From Verticillium longisporum (taxonomy: Eukaryota > Ascomycota > Sordariomycetes > Glomerellales > Plectosphaerellaceae): a stretch of DNA of 64,000 nucleotides. The notes beneath the pieces were generated by a model. That model saw nothing but the letters and a program-made list of their open reading frames with translations. It was not told where the DNA came from and searched no databases. Within the stretch, counting starts at the first letter, position 1. The number at the start of each line of letters is the position of its first letter. The position numbers and the translations under genes were made by a program. The stretch is taken from assembly GCA_019188255.1 (NCBI GenBank), contig JAETXT010000003.1:3286001-3350000 (forward strand). Direction: 5' to 3'. This document shows positions 21,628 to 32,299 of this stretch, in pieces.

Positions 21628-23884
21628 TATTATTTAATCTATTAGTTTTTCTCTTAAGGAAAATTATATATATAAATTAAATAAAGCCTTATATAATTTA
21701 AAATAATCCCCTAGACTCTAATATAAATATTTATTTAAAGCTTTAAATAGTTTAGATTTTAAAGTATTAGAATCTAATTTAAAGGTATTTATTTTACTTT
21801 TAAAGGCTATATTACTTTATTATATTAACGATATATTTATAATAGCTAAAATAGCTAAAATAATATCTATTATATAAACTAAACTTTAAAATATATTAAA
21901 TCTTAAAGATTTAGGATTAATTAATACCTTTTTAAATAATAAAATAATTATAAATAAAGAAGAAAAGCTTTTAACGTTATATATAACCTAAAAGGCCTAT
22001 TATAAGAAAGTTCCTATAAAATATAATAAATTAAATTTAAGATTAATAGATACGCTTAGTATATTTAAAATAGCTTTAATACTTAACTCCTTATAAGCTA
22101 AAAATTTAGAAATCCTCTAATATTAATAGGAAATAGGCTCTTTATTATATTTAGCCTTATATAGTAGACTAGATATTACCTATTTAGTAAATAGATATTC
22201 TAAATATATAAGTAACCCCTCTAAAGAGCATTTTATTACTTTAAATAGAGTATAGGCTTATTTAAATAAATATCTAGATATAGGTCTAATATATACTTAT
22301 AATAAACCCTTAAATATAATAGAATATAGCGATTCTAGCTAGAGTAATATAATAGAAGATAGAACTTCTACTTCTAGATATATATTCTATTTAGGAATAA
22401 ATAACCTTATAAATTAGGTATTAGCTAAATAAAAGATAATAGCTTTATCTACTTATAAAGCTAAATATATAGTACTATATAAGGCCTCTAAAGAAGCTAT
22501 ATATATTTTTTTAGTATTTTCTAAGATATCTAAAGGCCTAGGTTTAAATAAACCTAAAATACTTACTTAATTAATAGATAATAAAGGCGCTAAGAAAGTA
22601 ATTGAAAACCCTAATCTTTATAAAAGGATTAAGTATATAAATAGGTAATTTTACTATTACTGAAATCTATTAAAAGATAATAAAATATAGCTTTTTATAT
22701 ATATACTTAATATAATATTTTAGATATTCTTATTAAAGGCTTAGATAAGACTCTATATAATACTCTATATAGATATATATAAATAGGTAGCTTAAATACT
22801 ATACTTATAGACTATAAATAGCCTAATTATAATAAGATATTTAAAGTTAAATATTAATAGGTTTTTTATTTAATTGATTTTCTTATAATAATATAATATA
22901 TAGTTTTTATTTATTTTCTATACTCTAGGGTTTAACTCTATAGACTATAAATTACTTAATTATAATAAGATACTTAAAATTAAATATTAATAGGTTTTCT
23001 ATTTAATTAATTTTCCTATAATAATATAATATATAGTTTTTATTTATTTTCGATATTCTAGAGTTTAATCTTTTCCCTATATATAAAAATACTATAAGGC
23101 TTTATATTTTTTCCTTTATATATTTATATATTTTATTATAAGCTAATATATCTATATAATTATATATATATTACTTTATAAAGGGGTATAGGAGATACAG
23201 TCTTATAACCCTTTTAATAGCTAAAATAAAAGCTAAACTATATTAATATCTATATTAATAGAAAGAGAAAAGGCAGAGCTATATAATAATATATCTTCTA
23301 TATATTTCTATAGAACCCTTAAATAGTAATAATTATTTAATTTCTCTTACCTCTTATTAGCTTAGCTTATAAGCTAGAATAGAATTAACTCTACTTCCCT
23401 ATAGATCTAGAAATAGCCTATATACCTTATCTACGCTTAGCCCTTAAGGGTTAATCTATTAGATATAGAGTAATTCCCTTAACCTACTTTTTAGGGTTTT
23501 TATAATAATAATATATCTTCATTTTTAAATAAAATCGTTACTTTCTATTCTATAGTAATTCCCGTCCAATTTTAACGCCCTTAATTATTATAAATAGATA
23601 TCTTCTAAGATAGGCTATACCTCTTTTAAGATTAATCTAAGTATTTATATTAATTCCTTCTAATAATACCTATTTCCGTTCTTATCGAAAAATATACTAT
23701 TCTATAGCTAAAAATTAGGGCTACTAAGATCTTTAATTCGTTCCTTCTTCTAATACTTCCTTCTCGAGATATAATAACTTCTATTTCCCCCTTCCTCTTA
23801 TATCCCTTTATCTATTTATTTCTCTATTATCCCTTTATCTATTAAGATAATATTACCTTTAGTTATTGCCTAGAACCTAGACCA
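21628..23884 (+). mobile_element. 5'-truncated Copia copy in inverted orientation
   Basis: Begins inside the RT gene and runs through RNase H to a complete 3' LTR (23187-23884). It is an inverted match of about 15115-17350; the inner part (about 21628-23525) appears identical to about 15475-17350, although both are RIP'd. The outer third of the LTR is clearly diverged and less mutated. A trinucleotide microsatellite (ATT/ACT) follows at 23886-23945. Confidence 0.8.
23187..23884 (+). repeat. Copia LTR (698 bp), inverted copy
   Basis: Starts TATAGGAG next to an AAAGGGG polypurine stretch and ends CTAGACCA, keeping the original CA terminus that is mutated to TA in the other two LTRs. Confidence 0.85.
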
Positions 23885-23885
23885 A

Positions 23886-24506
23886 TAATTATTATTATTA
23901 CTATTACTATTATTATTACTATTACTATTATTATAGTTATTATTAAGTTATTAAAGTTTAATTTAATAATAGTTATTAGGTTTATTTATTCTTAAAGTCT
24001 AATCTAGGTAGTAATTTAAGTAATTTACTAATTTATACTATATATTCCTTCCTTCTATTCTTAAACCTCTTTCTAGGAAGGAATAAAGTTTATTAGAAAG
24101 CATTTATAAGACTCTATAATAGCTTATATTATTATATTAATATTACTATATTATATAACCTAAAAATACCTAGGCCCTATTATCTATTTAGGTTTGCGTT
24201 TCTTTTCAGGTAGCTTATTTTAGCCTAAAAACCTAAATAGGTAGTGGAGTACTAGGTTTTCAGGGCTTTAGGTTTTTATGCTAAGTTTCTAGGTGCCTAA
24301 TAGGTTAGAATCCTTAGGTATTCCTAAGCCTAATTATAAGATATACCGCCTTGCCCTCTCGTATCTTATAGTTATTTCAGTATTAGCTAGAATGCATCTA
24401 CTATTCGCCCCGCTTAGAGTATTTATCGGCCGGAATAAGCTGAGAGATCGACGAAGATTATATTAATCTTGAGTTTGAAGTGACTGGCTGTAGCGGCTGA
24501 CTGTCG
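23886..24506. other. Transition from RIP'd to normal DNA, no gene seen
   Basis: Starts with an ATT/ACT microsatellite, then AT-rich DNA up to about 24170 where TpG/CpA reappear. A short imperfect inverted repeat around 24190-24250 (AGGTTT... and ...AAACCT arms) is the only structure noticed. Confidence 0.4.
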
Positions 24507-24514
24507 TATAAATA
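24507..24514 (+). promoter_or_regulatory. TATA box of the acyl-CoA oxidase-like gene
   Basis: TATAAATA lies 83 bp before the ATG at 24597, a canonical core promoter sequence at a normal distance. Confidence 0.4.
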
Positions 24515-24596
24515 CAGCCGACTTGGATAAAAGGTTCTGTACACACTCTCCTTGCCATCATTATTTCGCAGCTCGTTCGTTAAATCAAACGTCAAC

Positions 24597-26548
24597 ATGG
24601 ATCCCTCTAACAACCCTTACCTTCCCCTCCTCCGTCAAGATGTATGGAAGATTGGACCCAAATACGAGACAATGTCCGTCCCTCAGCAGGTTCGACTGTC
24701 TTATCGTCGCGCCAAGTCGATCGCCAAGCACATCAACATGACTGTGGCTGATATTACGAACCTGTCACCCAAGTTTTGGGACTTTCATTTGAACCGTTAG
24801 TCATTCATCATCATTCATGAAGTTTAGGATAAGGAACTATGGTTGATATTCTTTAGTCGTCTGCTCTGCTGATACGGCACCACTACCATCCTCACAATTC
24901 ATTGGAACCTCTGCATGGGAACCATTGCCATGCATGGGGCAACCCAGCCTCACACCCATGAGGTCCTCGAGAGCCTTGCCAGATTCGAAATATGCGGCGA
25001 GTTCATGTTGACGGAAGTGGGCCATGGCCTGGACGCTCGCAACATTGAAACGGTGGCGACGCTTCAAGATGACGGATCCTTTGACTTGCACACACCACAT
25101 GAATCTGCTGCCAAGGTAATGCCGCCAACGACACTCTGGGCCGGGATGCCACGAGTGGCTGTGGTTTTCGCCATCCTCGTTGTGGACGGCGATCAGCGTG
25201 GCTTGCGGCCGTTCCTCGTCCACATCAACGACTCAGACAAAATGAAAGCGGGCGTTTCGTGCCGTGTTCTTCCTGCTAGACCCGGGGCGAAGGTTTTGGA
25301 CCATGCCATCACGTCCTTCTCCCACGTCAAGCTACCTCGATCGGCTTTACTCTCAGAAGGTAATGACTTGGAGCGGCAAGACTCTCGAAAAGCCTTGTTC
25401 CACCAAATTCGGCGCGTGAGTGTTGGAACATTGTCTTTGTCCATGACGTTCGTCGCGACGCTTCGACTGTCCGGATATGTCGCTGGCGTTTACAGTCAGA
25501 GACGACGAATCGCTACCATGAAGCAGAACGAGACCACGCCAATCATTACATTTAGCACTCAACATACACCTGTCATTGATGCATTAACTCAAGCATCCAT
25601 TTTGGAAGCGTTCGCCAACTGGACCGTCGGTCAGTTCAAGGCTCAGTCGACTAACGCACGCATTCAAGGCGCGCTTGCTTGCGTTTTCAAAGAGACAGCC
25701 ATCCACTTCGGCCAGGCTACGATGAGTGAGCTCATGGATCGATGTGGTTGGCAGGGACTGTATACCCACAATCAGGTTTGTGAGTTGGCGCTGGCACAAC
25801 GAGGAACTTCAGTGGCCGAAGGGGATACCCTCGTACTCTGTATCCGTGAGTGTTTTGCTGTTCTTAAGCAACTGTGTTTACCGACAAAATAACATTGATA
25901 ATTCCTGCAGGGCTCGTCACCGAATTAATGCTGGGCCGGTATACATTGCCGGAGCCTGTTGATCCCACAAGCCTTTTATCAAAGCACGAGATTGGTGTGT
26001 GGGAGGAGGCTGCAAAAATGGTCGAATCTGTCATGGCCCTTGACGAAAGACAACGTGATGATGGCTTCAACACCTTTCTTCTACCACGTTGTCGCCAGCT
26101 GGTACAAGCCACCGGACAGCGTATGTCATACGAGGCAGCAAAAGCGACACCCAGCATTAGATCGGAAATCCTAAGACTGTGGGAAATGACATGCATTCAG
26201 GATGATGTCAGCTGGTATGTTGCCAACACCGATCTCGACCGCATCATGATCTTTAAGCAACATTCAGAAGCTGTAAAAGCCGTCTTGCCGTTCTTGGATC
26301 AGCTCCTCAACGAATCTGGAGGCGAAGCGTGGACAACAGCTCCCTTCCTGAACGATAATGACTGGAATAAGTTTCTCAACGGATTGGAGTCATTCGGCTA
26401 CCCTGATACTCCAGGCGATCAAAGGATGGAGGCGCATGACCGTGGCTTTTTGAAAAGACTTCCCTCCACGTTGCTGACAAAGAAGAATATCGTGGCAGTG
26501 AGGTGTCTTTTGCGATTAAAGCCTAGAGACATAATTTCTAGACATTGA
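24597..26548 (+). pseudogene. Acyl-CoA oxidase/dehydrogenase-like gene with one frameshift
   Basis: Three exons: 24597-24795, 24857-25845, 25911-26548, with introns of 61 and 65 bp and normal GT..AG ends. The protein resembles fungal acyl-CoA oxidases (flavoproteins of fatty-acid beta-oxidation): FMLTEVGHGLDARN with T/E/G of the FAD/substrate pocket, the CoA-ligand sheet region ending RPFLVHI, and a helical C-terminal domain. Exon 2 starts in the expected frame (VCSADTA) but the homologous continuation (TTILTIHWNLCMGTIA) lies in the next frame. One base is missing near 24880. The exon lengths add up to a multiple of three only if one base is added, giving about 608 residues, so the rest of the gene is intact. 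Either a very recent null allele or an assembly error. No peroxisomal SKL-type terminus: the end reads DIISRH. Confidence 0.75.
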
Positions 26549-26708
26549 ACGGTCAAATCTCTTCGTTAGGTCTGAGCAATCGGCGAAGCACCATAGCTCG
26601 GATTTATCATGTGTCTTTGGCTGGAGGCTCTCGCGATATGCTACCTGTGGGATGTGTATCAAACTTGAATCAGGAATCAACTCCGCAGCTTTCCGGGGTA
26701 TTTAACTT

Positions 26709-27029
26709 CTACCCCGCAACAAAAGTTTTGCCTGGTCCGTCAAAATAGCTATACACGTGTTGCCCCGAAGTGTTTGCATAGTCTAGGAAGATACGCTTGT
26801 ATTGAATTGCCGTAGGTATTGTTGGTCGGCGTTGTCTTGCCTTTTTGCGGCCGGATATTACATGCAACTGACGTGGGGGCTTGACTTGCGTTCCACATGA
26901 TGCATGGCTCATAAATGCATTCCACGCTTGGTTTGACTCGGGCGCAATTTGTCGGCGCGGAAATGTGCAGAGATAGACGACGTCGTCGTCGTCTTCAGTG
27001 GCGCCTATTGCCACGAGTACGGCGTACAT
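26709..27029 (-). CDS. Possible small hypothetical protein
   Basis: An open frame of 106 codons in non-RIP'd DNA, convergent with the acyl-CoA oxidase-like gene. It has an acidic EDDDD stretch and a basic GRKKARQRR stretch. I recognise no family and there is no independent support; it may be chance. Confidence 0.2.
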   Translation of the reverse strand: MYAVLVAIGATEDDDDVVYLCTFPRRQIAPESNQAWNAFMSHASCGTQVKPPRQLHVISGRKKARQRRPTIPTAIQYKRIFLDYANTSGQHVYSYFDGPGKTFVAG

Positions 27030-27219
27030 CGTGATTAGATATGCTTCACCATCCCAAAATTAGCTTACAAACCCTCATAGAAAGTGCGATAAGAATGAAC
27101 AATAATCACCATAGGAAACTTGTACAGTACTGTTGGCTGGACAGCTCTCTATTATTGTCAAATATGGTTATGTTGGGCAAAGGAGAAGGTACTATAGATA
27201 CGAAAGGCGTATATTGAGG

Positions 27220-27948
27220 CTTTAGCTTATCGTGTTTCTAGATAGCTACTTCATGAACCTGGATTCCATCTCTCAGTTTAGTCCGCTTACGACGTCCTTT
27301 ATTATCTCCGCTTTTACTCCTCTTTAGGCTTAATAGTTCCTCTACCCTAATTAAAGCTCCCGAACGCTATACGTCCCTTACTAAGGCTAAAATATCGAAC
27401 CTTAGCTACTAAGAAGCCTCGGCCTAAATAGTCCTAATAGGGATCTGCTAGTTTATTATATAATATTAAGCGAACGATATAATTAAAGGACTATAATTAT
27501 AGCTATCGAGCTAGCTTTAAATCCTCTATAATAATATTAGTTTATTAGCCTTCTATAATAAGGGGAATATAAACCTATATTATGAATTATGAATCGGGGA
27601 ATTAATTCTTATAAGCTATTTAACGTCCTATTAATAATATATAGAAGGTCGTTTCCTTTTTAATATCTTATTTTAATTTATATTAAATAACTTCTTTCTA
27701 AGGAATTATAATAATAAATTAAACCCTTTTATTAATTAATTTTAAGAAAGCTAAAATAATTACTTTATAGAAAAAGAGAAAAGAAAGAAATAAAATAAAA
27801 TACTTCTTTAATAATATTCTAATCCTTAATCTTCTATATAATTATCTCGAATAGCTTAGATTATATAATAGTTAATTCAATTTCCTAATATAAAGGTATA
27901 GAAAACCTTATTCGAATATAAGAGCGTTTTTAAGCTAAATAAAGATAT
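27220..27948. other. RIP-mutated DNA, unidentified
   Basis: CpA/TpG are largely lost from about 27300. No similarity to the other repeats was noticed. Confidence 0.4.
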
Positions 27949-28237
27949 TATTAAGAGGGCTTTACTACTTATATAAACCCTAATTCATTACTTTAGCTAT
28001 GCCCAAGAGCTCTAAATAGGTAGGGTTAGTAATATAAGACTTATAATTATTATTAATATTATCTCTCTAAATCACCGCTACCTACATAAATTAGATATAT
28101 CTATCTAATTCACCGATTACGTAAGCTATAAATCACGTACTCCCGAGAGCTATAAATCCTAGCCCCGGTAATCACTATATCGGTAAATCCTATATAGTAA
28201 TCACCGACCTAGGTAATCCCCTAATATTAATTTAATA
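27949..28237 (-). repeat. 289-bp LTR of element X (copy 2)
   Basis: Exact length match to 3309-3597 and 44179-44467, in inverted orientation. Confidence 0.75.
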
Positions 28238-29748
28238 CTAGCTATCTTTTCTTTATAGATAGAATTACCTAAGGGACTAATATCGGGCTCTATTACCTAG
28301 GTTAATAGCTACTCTAATATATTTATAATCCTCTAGTCTCTAGCGTATTAGATCTACTATCCTAAGCTATAAAATAAATAAATAAATAAGTAAATAAGTA
28401 ATAATAGGAGAATAATAGATAGAATAAGGAAAAACGTAGCTTAATACTACTATTCCTATAAACGCTAAATCCCTAATCCCTAGCGCTATAGATTAATTAA
28501 ACTAGCTACTAAATAGCTCTCTAAGGAAACGAATTAAGTTATAATTAAATAATAGGAATAGGCTTTTAAACCCTTTAATAGAGGAAATAAATAGTAATTA
28601 AATAGTATAATAGCTAATTAAATAATACTCTTATAATAGCTAGATATAGGCTCCTAAAGTCTCTAAATCGCTAGTATACTAATAGGAGGTAGAAGAATAA
28701 TTATTATTACCCCTTTTATTAGCTTTCTTAATAGGAATAATAGAATTAAACTACCTTTAAAAGGAATAATAGAATTAAATTACTTAAATAGAATTAATAG
28801 ATCCTATTAAGCTAGTTTAATAAATACTATATTCTATAGATCTATATATCTAGTTAATAAGTTATAGTAACTCTATTCCTTTTACTTTTCCTCTTCCCTA
28901 TAACGATTCTTTATTTTAAGATTAGCTAGCCTAATCTATTATTTTAGAGCTCCGACGATTATTAACTCCCCCTTTTTACTATTCTCTCTCTCTCTCTTTC
29001 TCTCTTATCTTAGCCTCGATAATGCCTCTTAAGCGTAAAGCCCCTATACCTATTACCCCTCCTACTAAGAGAATAGCTAAATATAAGAATATAGTCGGTA
29101 TTAATTATAGGAGCTATTAATCCTAGTATATAGTATATATATATAGTAATATTTATAAAGTCCTTTATTTAGGGTATTTAAAGTCTTATTTTATTAATAA
29201 ATAAATTAAAATTAACGTTAATAGCGTATATTACGATCTAGAGCCTAAGGGTTCCTATTATTATAAATATACTTCTAAATACTCTTATAAATTAATATAA
29301 GCTTCTACGATCTCTATTTCTAATATCCTTAGCTTTAATAATTATTATCTATAGTCTAGCTAGAGTATTTAAGCCTACTATAAAGTTTTTAAAAGCTTAG
29401 GATAAGAATAATAAGCTAATAAGCTCTTATCTCTATCCTTTCCCTTAATTATCTACTTATATAATTAATTAATAATAGAGTTATAGGATATAGAGAAATA
29501 GTATATTATTATTAAAGGTATACTATAGATTACTAAGGAGGAGGAGGCTAAGGGGGGTAATAACCCTAATAAAGACCTCGATAGTCTTAGTAATACTAAG
29601 CGTAAAGCAGCTAAGCGGACCGTAGCTCTATAGCTCTTTAATTACCTCTAATAAGACTTACTAGAGTAATTAAACTCGGATTCTTTAGATTCTAAGGCTT
29701 AATCCGCTTTATAGATCGGTTACTTTATTATTTTATTAATTATAGAGT
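27949..29748 (-). mobile_element. RIP-degenerate element X, copy 2 (3' part)
   Basis: Inverted homologue of 1780-3597: LTR at 27949-28237, then about 1.5 kb of internal DNA that includes the same (ATTT)n tract. A + strand start at 29024 (MPLKRKAPIPITPP) marks a small extra ORF, antisense to the element's pol, readable for about 30 codons before RIP stops. The element ends abruptly at pogo/Fot1-like copy 2. Confidence 0.7.
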
Positions 29749-29857
29749 TAACGTAATCCACAAGCGAGTGGTTCACCCATGCGAGTGGTTCACTTCACCC
29801 CGACCCGACAAACATTCCGAGGAAAACCTCAACCCAAACGCCGTAAATCAATTAAAA

Positions 29858-30366
29858 TCACTCCTCCTCGTCTTTTGCAGACGATGAGATAGCTACCTGA
29901 CAAGTTCTCGCGTTGTGGCCGGTCTTCCCGCATACGCTACAGCATCGTTTCTTCGGCTGGGACCACGACGCGGGACCCGGGTTCTGCAGCGTTTCCTCTT
30001 TTATCTGGATATCTACTTCCTTCTGAGCAATCTTGTCCTGTCCCTCGCCTACAGCCATGCTTCCTCCTTCCCGGAGACGTAGCTTTTGGCCCTCCGGCGT
30101 CGGCTTAGTGTAGCATTTTCCTCTCGAAGGATCATAACCTCTGACTTCAAAAGAGCGATCTGGTGCATAACACCCCGCGTCCCCTTCGCAAGATAGTCAA
30201 CAGCATCTAAAATTGACGTTGGGGAGCTTCCCTGGTGGCGTGAGATTCGCCCTTTGATGAAGTCAGTCTGGGAACCTGCCTCGAGCAGGTTAGTGGGCGT
30301 CTTAGAGACCCAAGAATCACGCTCCCCGTGGGACGTCCCCGGAGGCGTCGTCGTCCTCAACCTCAC
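29858..30366 (-). pseudogene. Detached transposase C-terminus, copy 2, with second frameshift
   Basis: The region equivalent to the 169-codon frame of copy 1 is split in two (30049-30366 and 29858-30058) by loss of one base in the A5 run, so the zinc knuckle is in yet another frame. Clearly non-functional as a single protein. Confidence 0.75.
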
Positions 30367-31511
30367 ATCCAGCTTTGACAGGACTGTTTCCGGGTTATGG
30401 GGGACAAGCCCCGCTCCTCGAAAGCCTCCCTGGATGTTTTTTCTGTCATTGCTTGCTGAAATGCAGCCGAAAACGCCGGGAAGAAGTCCTCTTTGCTGAT
30501 GTGCGTTGTACCCGCCCTCATCCTATCCTCGATTTGCCGACCGTATGCTTTCTTTAGTGGGCCAAAACACCCAACATCGAGAGGCTGGAGTAGATGTGAC
30601 GAATGAGGAGGCATACAGAGTGTGATGATGTTGTTCTCCTTGCAGTAGAGTTCGAAGTCGACCGAGTGGTGACTTTCGTGGCCATCCAGGATCAGTAGGC
30701 GATAACCGCCCGAAGTACGGGACTTTGTATGCCTGTCAAAATGCCGAATCCATTCCAGACCAATATCATTCGTCGTCCAGCCGTTTGGAGATGTTGCGAT
30801 TCTCCAGTCGCGAGAAATCGCGTCGTCCTGGTACCAGCTCGAGAGGTGGTACTTGCCCGAAACCACGATGAACGGCGGGACGGAGAAACCCAACGCGCCA
30901 ACGCCCTGGATCACCGTAACCCATTCCCGGTTGCCTGGCTGCCTCATCTTCACATTGGACCGTCTTTCCGAACTGGTCACGACCATTCCGTTGGCGATAA
31001 CGCCCATCTGGAAGCCGGTCTCGTCAAAGTTGTACATGTCAGCCTCTTGGATGCCGTACTTGGCGATCATGTTATGCACGAGGCGGAACCACGCGTTTAT
31101 CGCGTCCGGATCTTCGCATTGGGCCCTCTTGTAGTCGTACTTGCGAAAGAAACGCGTCCGGAGCTCTGGTTGCCGTTTGACGAAGTTTGCGGCCCAGTTC
31201 TTCCCGACGCGTGGCGCGTCACGGTCGGCAAGCAGGCGATTCGCCATATCTCCGACCTCACCCAACCGGGGAGGGTAAGATCGCGCATCTAGGTCAAGGA
31301 TATATTCGACAATAGTTTTCTCTTCTAGTACTGTTAATTTGGCAGAATTGGGCGGGCTTTCGCGTCGGGAGGGTTTGCCCTTCTGGCGTCGGAGGAGCGT
31401 CGTTAAGGGGACGGTGTAGATCCTCGCAGCACTCCGGGCGCTTAGGTTCGGGTCATTGTCCATAGCTTGGATAGCAAGGAATAATTGACCTTCTTTTGAA
31501 AGAGTCTCCAT
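30363..31511 (-). CDS. pogo/Fot1-family DDE transposase ORF1, copy 2
   Basis: 382 residues, identical in translation to copy 1, with D163, D276 and D312 present and the same early stop. The shared short homopolymer is the five G at 30399-30403 on the + strand. Confidence 0.9.
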   Translation of the reverse strand: METLSKEGQLFLAIQAMDNDPNLSARSAARIYTVPLTTLLRRQKGKPSRRESPPNSAKLTVLEEKTIVEYILDLDARSYPPRLGEVGDMANRLLADRDAPRVGKNWAANFVKRQPELRTRFFRKYDYKRAQCEDPDAINAWFRLVHNMIAKYGIQEADMYNFDETGFQMGVIANGMVVTSSERRSNVKMRQPGNREWVTVIQGVGALGFSVPPFIVVSGKYHLSSWYQDDAISRDWRIATSPNGWTTNDIGLEWIRHFDRHTKSRTSGGYRLLILDGHESHHSVDFELYCKENNIITLCMPPHSSHLLQPLDVGCFGPLKKAYGRQIEDRMRAGTTHISKEDFFPAFSAAFQQAMTEKTSREAFEERGLSPITRKQSCQSWM

Positions 31512-31750
31512 CGCGGGCGGAGGTGGAATCTGTAGAATTCAGGTGTAGGTCGTGGGCCCGGGCGAAGTGAACCACTCGCTTGGGTGAACCACTCGCTTGT
31601 GGATTACGTTATAGATTAATTAACTATTTAAATACTATTAAGTTATATATAAATCTTAGGATTTCTATACTCCAGTATATTATATAATTAAAAAGAGGAG
31701 TTATACGCTAACTTAAAGCTAACTTAAGCTTCAAGTTCATATATAATAGT

Positions 31751-31823
31751 AATTAAGGTAGGATTCGAACCTATAACTTCTACTATAAATACTAGATATT
31801 ATACTACTAGACTATATAATCTT
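31751..31823 (-). tRNA. RIP-mutated tRNA-like relic
   Basis: On the minus strand a D-arm-like GTCTAGTAGTATAAT and a T-arm-like GGTTCGAATCC are correctly ordered and spaced for a tRNA of about 72 nt. The acceptor and anticodon stems pair poorly and G/C to A/T changes look RIP-derived, so the anticodon cannot be assigned safely. It could be a tRNA gene fragment or the head of a tRNA-derived SINE caught in RIP. Confidence 0.35.
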
Positions 31824-32299
31824 ATTATATTAAGAGCGCTCTAATAGCGATATTAAGAAGGCTTTATAGCTAATTAATCCTACTCTTTAAAATATCGTAT
31901 AGATATATAATATAGTTCTAAACCCTTTAGCCCTCTATTTACGATATTACTTTAATCCCTCCTATAGCTATTCTACGACCTCTACCTTCTAAATATTAAC
32001 CTATTAATTTTAAAAACCTTTAATATATCCTTTATAATCTTTAATTCGATTCTAGTTCTAATAATATTATTATAACTATTAGAGACTTTATAATTAAATA
32101 ATATAATAGATTCCTACCCCTTTTCTATTACGACCTAGTATTATTATCACTTTACCTTTATATTATATATTATATATAAAGGAGTAAAGGATCGTAGAAG
32201 CTAGATATATATTTATAGGCTCTTTATTATAGAGATCCTTAAAGGAGATATAATTAGGCTAAGCTTCTAGCTCTATTAACGATATAACGAGACTTATAA

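Larger units (their letters stand above)
29751..31609 (-). mobile_element. pogo/Fot1-like DNA transposon, copy 2 (1859 bp)
   Basis: TA on each side (29749-29750, 31610-31611), intact inverted repeats. One base shorter than copies 1 and 3 because a T5 run (A5 on the coding strand) is T4 at 30084-30087. The left flank is element X; the right flank is not the continuation of X, so the two flanks do not form an empty site. Confidence 0.95.
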
